From positions 491-7,392 of the forward strand of contig DFDG01000162.1 in assembly GCA_002367815.1 (NCBI GenBank): 6,902 nucleotides of DNA, written 5' to 3'. The stretch comes from Opitutaceae bacterium UBA3033. GTDB lineage: Bacteria > Verrucomicrobiota > Verrucomicrobiia > Opitutales > Opitutaceae. Shown here piece by piece: positions 1 to 5,609 of the stretch; positions within the stretch are counted from its first letter, which is position 1; each line of letters begins with the position of its first letter. The position numbers were made by a program, and so were the translations under genes. The notes under the pieces were generated by a model. The model made no database searches. It saw only the letters and a list, made by a program, of their open reading frames with translations, and was not told where the DNA came from.

Positions 1-466
1 GGGTAACGAGACGCGCTTGTTGCTCGTCCGGCAAGTGGGCCACGATTGCCCGGCCAAGGGCGGTGGTGTGAAAAAGGTCACGGGCGCCGGGCTTTACGAT
101 CCAGCGCAAGGCTTGGGCGGTTTCCGTTACGTGCGCATAACGAATGTAAATGCCCTCGAGCACGCCGAGGTTGACTGTTTCGTCGAAGCGTTGGTGCAAT
201 GCATCGATCAAAGGCTGGGCCCGGGCGCGGAGCGCCGCATCGCGACCGTGTTCACGCAGGGAATTCAGACGCTCCGAAAGTTTGTAACTACCGCGGGTCC
301 CCGCCGGGGTCACGTAGCCCAGATCGCGCAGGCTGCGCAGAATCCGATGGACCGTGGGCTTCGGCAACCGGCCTTCCTCGGCCAGCTCTGCCAGACTCAA
401 GGCGCGACCGGTGCGGGCCAACACCTCGAGCATCGAAAAGGCTTTGTCTAGGACGGCGATACTCAT
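1..466 (-). CDS. IclR-family transcriptional regulator (5' part, runs off the window)
   Basis: The minus strand reads open from an ATG at 466-464 to the left edge, giving the first 155 residues of a protein that is usually about 250 long; the C-terminus is outside the window. Residues 1-60 form the IclR winged helix-turn-helix: a first helix starting MSIAVLDKAFSMLEVL, then SLAELAEEGRLPKPTVHRIL (24-43) as the HTH, LRDLGYV (47-52), and a wing around TRGSYKLS (57-64). From about residue 78 the GAF-like effector domain begins, including NLGVLEGIYIRY (99-110) and the HTTALGRAIVAHLP segment (133-146) typical of the family. These proteins are dimeric, ligand-responsive regulators, often autoregulated and controlling an adjacent divergent catabolic operon, which is exactly this arrangement. 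No Shine-Dalgarno motif precedes the ATG. Family assignment is secure; the effector and the direction of control (repressor or activator) are not visible. Confidence 0.93.
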   Translation of the reverse strand, partial: MSIAVLDKAFSMLEVLARTGRALSLAELAEEGRLPKPTVHRILRSLRDLGYVTPAGTRGSYKLSERLNSLREHGRDAALRARAQPLIDALHQRFDETVNLGVLEGIYIRYAHVTETAQALRWIVKPGARDLFHTTALGRAIVAHLPDEQQARLVT

Positions 467-529
467 GAAAAATGCTTTACATCTAATTTCACAATGTGGA
501 ACTATAGTTCCGTCAAACAAAATAGCAAT
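467..529. promoter_or_regulatory. Divergent promoter/control region between the IclR gene and the catabolic operon
   Basis: Only 63 bp separate the start codons of the IclR gene and the amidohydrolase gene, so both promoters and the operator must be packed here or reach into the coding sequences. The segment is far more AT-rich than its flanks. Possible pieces are TTTACA (476-481), TATAGT (503-508, inside the palindrome), and on the minus strand TTGACG (516-511). None forms a well-spaced sigma-70 pair: TTTACA to TATAGT is 21 bp. I therefore do not assign a specific promoter. A small second dyad, CACAATGTG (490-498), abuts the main palindrome. Confidence 0.55.
498..511. promoter_or_regulatory. 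Putative IclR operator, perfect palindrome GGAACTATAGTTCC
   Basis: The 14 bases are identical to their reverse complement, with half-sites GGAAC and GTTCC around a TATA centre. IclR-family operators are commonly short palindromes with GGAA/TTCC-type arms, for example the E. coli IclR site, so the form fits the adjacent regulator. The site is 18 bp upstream of the amidohydrolase ATG and 31 bp upstream of the IclR ATG. It could occlude both promoters, consistent with repression and autoregulation. Binding is inferred, not shown. Confidence 0.68.
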
Positions 530-1492
530 ATGATCATCGATTGCCATAATCACCTCGGCGTGGATCTGTTTTTCTATCTCAACGGTTACCATCCGTATGC
601 GCAGGATTTGCCGGCGCTGATGACCGAGGGTCGCCACTGTGGCGTGGATCGCTGGGTGGTGTTTCCGATGGTGAGCAATCTTACCTTTGACGTGGCGGCG
701 ATGCACCGGGGCGAGTGGGTGACGGGTGGGCTCGAGGCGGTGCCCTATGCCTTTGAGAATGCGCGGATGATGCGCGAGATCTACGATCTCTACCCGAAGC
801 TGGGGAAACATGTGCTGCCTTTTGCCATTCTCGATCCTCTGCGTGAACCGGCCGCCCAGTTGAAAAAGCTGCGCGAATTGCGGGAGAAGTATCCTTTCTA
901 CGGCCTGAAAATTCAGGCGACGATTATCAAGTCCGATGTGCTGGCCCTGTTGAAGGAAGGCCGCGGGTTTCTGGAATTCGCGGCCGAGTTCAATCTGCCG
1001 TTTATCATTCACTCCAGCGTGGCGCCGGAGGACACGTGGTCGCAGGCCTCGGATATTCTCAAGGTTGCGGAAGCCACGCCGAACGTGCGTTTCTGTCTGG
1101 CGCATTCCTGCCGCTTTGACCGTGAGTGTCTCGACCGGGTCGCGGAGTTGCCCAACACGTGGTTCGATTGCTCGGCGCATCGCATCCATTGCGAATGTGT
1201 CGGGCTGGGGATGCCCAATGTCGCTCCTGCCGCGCGGCGGTTTGACGCCGACTATCGCGATCCCACGGCGGTGTTGCGTGCCATGGCCGAGACTTATCCG
1301 CACAAATTGATCTGGGGTTCGGACACGCCGTTTCAAAGTTACGTGGACGACCAGTATTCTCTGATCAGCACATACAAGGATGAGCTGGATTGCGTGCATG
1401 CCTTGCCCGCGGCGCTCAAGCCTGCCGTCACGCAGGACAACCTGCTCAAACTCCTCCAATTAAAAGATGAAAGCATTCTCACTCGCGCATAA
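530..1492 (+). CDS. Amidohydrolase-2 family metal-dependent hydrolase (TIM barrel)
   Basis: This 320-residue protein shows the full set of metal and active-site motifs of the PF04909 group, which includes ACMSD-like decarboxylases and sugar or pyrone lactonases. They are DCHNH with H6 and H8 after strand 1, YGLKIQ with K127 after the central strand, IIHSS with H161, LAHSCR with H192, and GSDTPF with D265. The C-terminal DNLLKLLQL (303-311) matches the closing helix common in the family. The ATG at 530 is chosen because family members start just before the HxH strand; an in-frame ATG at 494 would put the operator palindrome inside the gene. No signal peptide is present, so the protein is probably cytoplasmic, and no Shine-Dalgarno motif is visible. 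It is the first gene of the operon and overlaps the next by 26 bp. In sugar pathways such proteins pair with SDR dehydrogenases as lactonases, but a C-C bond hydrolase or decarboxylase is equally possible. The family is well supported; the substrate is unknown. Confidence 0.9.
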   Translation: MIIDCHNHLGVDLFFYLNGYHPYAQDLPALMTEGRHCGVDRWVVFPMVSNLTFDVAAMHRGEWVTGGLEAVPYAFENARMMREIYDLYPKLGKHVLPFAILDPLREPAAQLKKLRELREKYPFYGLKIQATIIKSDVLALLKEGRGFLEFAAEFNLPFIIHSSVAPEDTWSQASDILKVAEATPNVRFCLAHSCRFDRECLDRVAELPNTWFDCSAHRIHCECVGLGMPNVAPAARRFDADYRDPTAVLRAMAETYPHKLIWGSDTPFQSYVDDQYSLISTYKDELDCVHALPAALKPAVTQDNLLKLLQLKDESILTRA

Positions 1493-2216
1493 CGCAGCCT
1501 TGGTCACCGGCTCCTCCAAAGGTATTGGACATGCGATCGCGCTCGGATTGCACGAAGCGGGAGCAGCAGTGGTTTTCCACGGCAACACTGCACGACCCGA
1601 AAACATGCCGGAGGGTAGTGGGTTCGTGCAGGGTAACCTTTTGGATCCGACCGCGGCACCCAAGTTGGTCGCGGATGCTTTTGCGGTGCAGCCGAAACTG
1701 GATCTGCTGGTGGCCAATGCGGGCAGTTTTTTCGACCGGCCGTTTCTCGAGATGGATCCGGAGACCTGGGACAAGACGATGAATCTCAATGTCCGCGCGA
1801 CTTATTTTCTTTGTCAGGCCTTTGCCAAGGAATTGATCGCGAGAAAACGCCCCGGAGCGATGGTTCTGGTTTCGTCGACCAACGGGTTTCAATCGGAGGA
1901 AGATTCCACGGCCTACGACAGCTCCAAAGGCGCACTGGTGATGATGACGCGCAGTCTCTCGCAGGCGTTGATTGAGCACGGTATTCGGGTCAACGGATTG
2001 GCGCCCGGTCTCATTCGCACGCCATTGACGTCGGCGCTGGGCTTTGGGGACAAGTCGCTCCACTACGAGAAAAAGATTTTGCTGAAGCGTTTGGGTGAAC
2101 CCGAAGACTGTGCCGGCACGGCGGTGTTTCTACTCTCCGCGGCATCCGCTTATATCGTTGGCCAGGTGGTGGTGGTGGATGGCGGGTTGACGGTGAGCCA
2201 AATAGGCCGGATGTAA
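1467..2216 (+). CDS. Short-chain dehydrogenase/reductase (classical SDR)
   Basis: At 249 residues this has normal classical-SDR length and all key motifs. They are the cofactor loop TGSSKGIG (14-21), the VANAG strand (82-86), NLNV with N108, the catalytic serine in LVSSTNG (134-140, probably S137), the YDSSK motif with Y150 and K154, the APG loop (179-181), and a VVVDGGL C-terminus (235-241). It would catalyse NAD(P)-dependent oxidation of an alcohol or the reverse reduction. No acidic residue is evident at the end of strand 2 (VVFHGNTAR), which leans towards NADP, though weakly. The start codon lies within the 3' end of the amidohydrolase gene, implying co-translation. The likely role is dehydrogenation of a hydroxyl on the pathway substrate, such as a sugar or a beta-hydroxy acid. 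The SDR family has so many substrates that the specific one cannot be inferred. Confidence 0.93.
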   Translation: MKAFSLAHNAALVTGSSKGIGHAIALGLHEAGAAVVFHGNTARPENMPEGSGFVQGNLLDPTAAPKLVADAFAVQPKLDLLVANAGSFFDRPFLEMDPETWDKTMNLNVRATYFLCQAFAKELIARKRPGAMVLVSSTNGFQSEEDSTAYDSSKGALVMMTRSLSQALIEHGIRVNGLAPGLIRTPLTSALGFGDKSLHYEKKILLKRLGEPEDCAGTAVFLLSAASAYIVGQVVVVDGGLTVSQIGRM

Positions 2217-2220
2217 GGGA
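2215..2220 (+). promoter_or_regulatory. Shine-Dalgarno-like AAGGGA before the DSD1-like gene
   Basis: AAGGGA overlaps the SDR stop codon and sits 3 bases before the ATG at 2224, shorter than the usual spacing. It is the only start in the window with a purine-rich anti-16S-like stretch, so it modestly supports the 2224 start and coupling to the upstream stop. Confidence 0.4.
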
Positions 2221-2223
2221 TTT

Positions 2224-3318
2224 ATGGCGACAACGATTAACTCTATCGACGATCTGATCACGCCCGTGGTGCTGCTTGATCGCACACGCTTGGATAAAAA
2301 TATCCGCGCCATGCAGGATACCTGCGATGCCCACGGCGTCGGACTCTGGCCGCACATTAAAACGCACAAGATGGTCGAAGTCGCGCGGCGACAGCTGGCC
2401 GCCGGGGCCCAAGGTCTCAGCTGCGCTAAAGTGGGGGAGGCTGAAGCGATGCTCCCTTCGGGGGTGAAACGGATCTTCATCGCGCATTCGCTGGTGGATG
2501 TGCGCGTGGCTCCGCGTTTGGCCGCCTTGGCGGATCAACTGGATGAATTACGCGTGGCGGTGACAAGTGTGCCTCATGCGGAAGCGTTGGTGGCGGTGGC
2601 GGTGGCGACGGATCGCAATTTAGAAGCCGTGCTGGCGGTGAACACTGGCCTCAATCGTGAAGGCGTCAGAACCGTGGACGAGGCGAAAGCCGTTGCGGCG
2701 ATCATAAAGCGATGCCCGCAACTGAAACTCGCCGCGATCTATACGCACGAGGGGCAAATGTATGGCGCCAAACCGGAAGAGCAGGTTGTGAGAGCCAACG
2801 AGATTATCGCGATCTTGGAAAAATTTCGCGCCGCGATTGATCCGGCGCTGCCGTTATGGCCCGGTTGCAGTGTGACGGCGAAGATCATGGCGGCATCGGG
2901 CAAAGTGCAAGTGGTGCGTCCCGGAGCTTACATGTTTGGGGACATGGCCTTGGCGGTAAGTTCCAAAGTGATGGGACCGGCGGATGTGGCGATCCACGTG
3001 TTGGTGACGGTGGTGGATCGTCCGGCACCCGGACTCGCCTTGATTGACGCGGGCTCCAAGGTTTTTTCCTCCGACAAATCCAAGGCCGGCCTCAATGGCA
3101 TCGCGGCTGATGGGCGTGACATCCAAGTCGTCTCGCTCAACGAAGAGCACGGTTACTTGGGTGGGGGAGACGTGGACACCCTCAAGATCGGTGATCGCCT
3201 GCAAATCATGCCTGCTCATGTTTGCACCGTCATCAACCTGACGGACACCGTCACGGTGGTCGAAGGGGACAGAGTCGTTGACCAGTGGTGCGTCGATGCC
3301 CGCGGCAAAGTGCAGTAA
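2224..3318 (+). CDS. PLP-dependent D-serine dehydratase/D-threonine aldolase-like protein (DSD1 family)
   Basis: The 364-residue protein has the two-domain architecture of this fold-type III group. The N-terminal alanine-racemase-like barrel begins with TPVVLLDRTRLDKNI (13-27) and carries the PLP lysine motif WPHIKTHK (42-49, K46 the expected Schiff-base lysine). It continues with IYTHEGQMYG (172-181) and VRPGAYMFGD (231-240). The C-terminal D-serine-dehydratase-like domain ends with IMPAHVCTVINL (328-339), where H332 and C334 form the H-x-C pair expected to bind a divalent metal. Family members cleave D-beta-hydroxy amino acids by retro-aldol reaction or dehydrate D-serine-like substrates. 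As I recall the characterised proteins, H-x-C fits the zinc D-serine dehydratases and H-x-D the D-threonine aldolases, so a dehydratase is favoured, but only weakly. The usual arginine of RPHxKTHK is W42 here. It follows the SDR by 7 bp and appears cytoplasmic. Family is secure, reaction open. Confidence 0.9.
   Translation: MATTINSIDDLITPVVLLDRTRLDKNIRAMQDTCDAHGVGLWPHIKTHKMVEVARRQLAAGAQGLSCAKVGEAEAMLPSGVKRIFIAHSLVDVRVAPRLAALADQLDELRVAVTSVPHAEALVAVAVATDRNLEAVLAVNTGLNREGVRTVDEAKAVAAIIKRCPQLKLAAIYTHEGQMYGAKPEEQVVRANEIIAILEKFRAAIDPALPLWPGCSVTAKIMAASGKVQVVRPGAYMFGDMALAVSSKVMGPADVAIHVLVTVVDRPAPGLALIDAGSKVFSSDKSKAGLNGIAADGRDIQVVSLNEEHGYLGGGDVDTLKIGDRLQIMPAHVCTVINLTDTVTVVEGDRVVDQWCVDARGKVQ
2590..2607 (+). 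repeat. Three perfect in-frame copies of GTGGCG
   Basis: Three tandem hexamers encode V-A-V-A-V-A at residues 123-128 of the DSD1-like protein. Unit loss or gain by slippage would keep the frame. It lies in a helical part of the barrel and is probably incidental. Confidence 0.6.
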
Positions 3319-3373
3319 TATTTTCTATGATACCCCACCCGCCGGAAAACCATGATGGGAGACCCTGGTGCCC

Positions 3374-3400
3374 CCGGCTTACCCCAAGATTTAAAGCCGG
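3374..3400 (+). other. Hairpin in the gap between the DSD1-like and SGNH genes
   Basis: CCGGCTT (3374-3380) is the exact reverse complement of AAGCCGG (3394-3400), giving a 7-bp stem with a 13-base loop. It is followed by ATCATTTTGATC, which has only four consecutive T residues. An alternative, overlapping fold pairs CGGAT (3398-3402) with ATCCG (3413-3417). The large loop and short T tract make a strong intrinsic terminator unlikely; a weak attenuator or a processing site between the two halves of the operon is possible. The rest of the 112-bp gap (3319-3430) shows no gene. Confidence 0.4.
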
Positions 3401-3430
3401 ATCATTTTGATCATCCGATCAACCCGACCA

Positions 3431-4669
3431 ATGCCAGCGTCCAACCCTTTGGAATATTTGCTGTCGCGACTGAAGACTTCCGCCGATCATGGCGTGGATT
3501 ATGTGCAGGATGGGTTGCGCACAAATTCAACGACCCGCGTGCCGCTGGTGGTGCACACGACTTTAGCTGACCCCGCGCAATGCGGTCGACGGGAGCGAGG
3601 TTGGGCGGTGCATGGCGGATTGCCCGATGCCTATGCATGGGCGGGATTGCGCGACCTGCCGATGCTGGGCAATCGCTCGCAACTCGCGCAGTTTTCATTT
3701 GGCAGCACGCAGACGGGGGTGGACCCGGGCGAGCACGGTTTGATTGAGATGCGCCTATGCCGTGGCACCACGCCGGATGATTTGCCCCTGCGCATTAGGA
3801 TCGAAAACGGCGCGTTTTATATTTTGGGACTCAACGGCGACACTGTGCTGGCCGGTGATCGTGAGTCGCAAGTTTTAACGATGTCTGCGAACACGACTTA
3901 TACGCTGACGGTGCTGCTCTTTCAAAAGGCCATCTACGTGCGATTAACCGGTGCTGATTTGCCGGGGGGGGAGTTGGAGCTCTTCGTGCCCGACCGACGT
4001 CGATTTATTCCCGGTTGCCCGGGCTTTGGATTGAGGTCCAACGCCCGGGCTGCGGGTGGGGAACTGGCAATCTTTGACTGGACGGTCAGGCCCGTCGGAC
4101 CGGCGGAAAATTGTCGACTCGGAGTCATTGGCGATTCGATCACGGCGGGTAATGATGGTGAGCCTGAGGCGGAGAGTTATGTGCATCTTGCGACGCGCGC
4201 ATTGGGTCAGGAATTGGTGCTCAACACCGGTAGTGGGGGTTCGATGACGGCGCTCGATCTGGCGCGGTTTCCATACGAAATAGCTCCGTTTCAACCGGAG
4301 ATCGTCTGGATCGAGGGCGGGACCAACGACATTGGCACGGGCTTGAGCGCCGCCAGTGCGTGGCAGAACATGATGCGGCAAACCGAACTCATTACCTGGG
4401 GTGGCCGGGCGGTGTTATCCACCGTGCCGCCGCGCGTGCTCCCCACGGCCACGCACCATGCCGAACTGATACGAATCAACCGACTCATCCGCGAAAGCGG
4501 CCTCCCCTTCGTCGATCGTCACGCGGCGGTTTGCGATCCAAACGATCCGAGGCATATCCGACCCGAGTTCTGCCAACCCGATGGCATTCACATCAACCGC
4601 GATGGTCATGCGGCCATTGCGACCGAAGCGGAGCGGATTTTTCAGGCATTGCCCGTTGCACAAAAATGA
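3431..4669 (+). CDS. SGNH/GDSL-type hydrolase with N-terminal beta-sandwich-like domain
   Basis: Residues 229-412 of this 412-residue protein form an SGNH esterase domain with all four blocks: GDSIT (234-238, nucleophile S236), NTGSGG (265-270), GGTNDIG (296-302, N299) and DGIH (384-387, D384 and H387 of the triad). The N-terminal half (about 30-220) is rich in short beta strands and ends GFGLRSNARAAGGELAIFDW (199-218), reminiscent of lectin-like jelly-roll domains found with carbohydrate enzymes; that part is inference. Such enzymes remove acyl groups from sugars or other esters. There is no signal peptide, so intracellular action is expected. The start is uncertain: ATG 3431 is chosen, but an in-frame TTG at 3407 would add 8 residues, and neither has a Shine-Dalgarno motif. 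Its stop codon overlaps the next start (ATGA), so it is translationally coupled to the CE7-like esterase. Confidence 0.88.
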   Translation: MPASNPLEYLLSRLKTSADHGVDYVQDGLRTNSTTRVPLVVHTTLADPAQCGRRERGWAVHGGLPDAYAWAGLRDLPMLGNRSQLAQFSFGSTQTGVDPGEHGLIEMRLCRGTTPDDLPLRIRIENGAFYILGLNGDTVLAGDRESQVLTMSANTTYTLTVLLFQKAIYVRLTGADLPGGELELFVPDRRRFIPGCPGFGLRSNARAAGGELAIFDWTVRPVGPAENCRLGVIGDSITAGNDGEPEAESYVHLATRALGQELVLNTGSGGSMTALDLARFPYEIAPFQPEIVWIEGGTNDIGTGLSAASAWQNMMRQTELITWGGRAVLSTVPPRVLPTATHHAELIRINRLIRESGLPFVDRHAAVCDPNDPRHIRPEFCQPDGIHINRDGHAAIATEAERIFQALPVAQK

Positions 4670-5571
4670 ATTTGTCCGCCGAACAGTTGGATTCCTTTTG
4701 GCAACGCACGCGTGAGGAACTGACGCGCGAGCCGATGGCGGTGTTGCTGGAGCCGGTAGCTGAACCGTTGCCCTATAAAAAATACCGACTGACCTTGCGC
4801 AGTCTTGATGGAGTCAAAGTTCGGGGGTGGCTGACGCTTCCGGTTCAAGGCGAGTCGCCGCCCGCACCGTGGCCGGTAATTATTTCAACACCCGGATATG
4901 GTGGAACCCAACAGGGGGTGATGCTCAGCGAATGCCAGCGCGGTTATGCCATACTGCAATTATTTCCGCGGGGACAGGGTGACTCGACCGAACTGTGGAC
5001 AATCGATGGACCGGACAAGCTCACGTGGAGACTGGAGCAACCCGAGGGCGCCTATTATCAAGGGGCCTATGCTGATGTCATGCGTGCGATCGACTTCGTG
5101 GTGACCCGCCCCGATATCGATCCTGACCGCGTTGCGCTCGTTGGCACCAGCCAAGGGGGAGGTTTTTCTCTGGCGGTTGCCGCGCTCGACACGCGGGTCA
5201 GGACCGTAGTCGCACATGTGCCTTTTCTGTGCGACTTCCGCGTTGCGGCCCGCACGCCAAACTCGCTCGTCAAAATCTTACTCGACCAAGCCGGATGCAA
5301 CGACGAGGCGGCCCTGGCCACTCTGGATTATTTTGATCCCTTGCAACTGGCCACCCACTTGCTTGTCCCCGTTTTGATGAGCGCTGGTGGCCGGGATGAA
5401 ATCTGTCCGGCTACCACGATCCAGTCGGTTCATGACCGGTTGCCGGGGGTGAAGTTGCTTAAGTTTTATCCGGATTTGGCCCACACGAGTTCCCTCAATT
5501 TTTATCAAGCTACCTGGCCGTGGCTCGACCAGCATCTGCGATCGGTGTCGCCAACCGACCGGGTTCATTGA
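4666..5571 (+). CDS. CE7-like alpha/beta-hydrolase (acetyl xylan esterase / cephalosporin C deacetylase type)
   Basis: The 301-residue protein carries the hallmark CE7 motifs. RGQGDS spans 102-107, and the nucleophile elbow GTSQGGG (160-166) holds S162. The acid lies in AGGRDEICPATT (240-251), with D244, and the histidine in DLAHTS (270-275), with H273. STPGYGG (74-80) occupies the oxyanion-region position usually written as HGYxG. Members deacetylate acetylated xylo-oligosaccharides, monosaccharides or cephalosporins in the cytoplasm, and no signal peptide is present here. The typical CE7 HE pair at the catalytic histidine is HT in this protein, and the protein is slightly short for the family (about 320), so it may be a divergent branch. 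It starts inside the stop codon of the SGNH gene (ATGA), so two different esterases are co-produced. The frame stays open upstream, but that extension would lie over the SGNH coding sequence and is not credible. Confidence 0.88.
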   Translation: MNLSAEQLDSFWQRTREELTREPMAVLLEPVAEPLPYKKYRLTLRSLDGVKVRGWLTLPVQGESPPAPWPVIISTPGYGGTQQGVMLSECQRGYAILQLFPRGQGDSTELWTIDGPDKLTWRLEQPEGAYYQGAYADVMRAIDFVVTRPDIDPDRVALVGTSQGGGFSLAVAALDTRVRTVVAHVPFLCDFRVAARTPNSLVKILLDQAGCNDEAALATLDYFDPLQLATHLLVPVLMSAGGRDEICPATTIQSVHDRLPGVKLLKFYPDLAHTSSLNFYQATWPWLDQHLRSVSPTDRVH

Positions 5572-5609
5572 ATCACTTTACTGCTCTCCTCAACCTCATC
5601 GATATCCCC

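Noticed and set aside
17..451. Open frame on the plus strand opposite the IclR gene
   Set aside because: The minus-strand frame gives a clear IclR protein; the plus-strand translation has no recognisable domain and arises from GC-rich codon shadowing.
494..529. Upstream in-frame ATG for the amidohydrolase
   Set aside because: It would add 12 residues unlike the family N-terminus and place the operator palindrome inside the coding sequence.
1479..2063. 194-codon minus-strand open frame inside the SDR gene
   Set aside because: It is antisense to a gene with all SDR motifs; its translation is rich in R, H and Q with no family features.
2224..3318. Identity as the beta-hydroxyaspartate aldolase of the IclR-regulated beta-hydroxyaspartate cycle
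   Set aside because: The family and the IclR regulator fit, but the aminotransferase, dehydratase and iminosuccinate reductase partners are absent here, and the metal pair is H-x-C.
3326..3331. TATGAT as an internal -10 element after the DSD1-like gene
   Set aside because: No -35-like hexamer lies at suitable spacing; the nearest TTGACC (3278-3283) is far too distant.
3407..3430. TTG start giving an 8-residue extension of the SGNH protein
   Set aside because: TTG is a rarer start with no Shine-Dalgarno support; ATG 3431 is preferred, though this is not certain.
4360..4665. Long N-terminal extension of the CE7-like esterase frame
   Set aside because: It overlaps the SGNH catalytic region in another frame and is R/P/H-rich; the family N-terminus fits ATG 4666.
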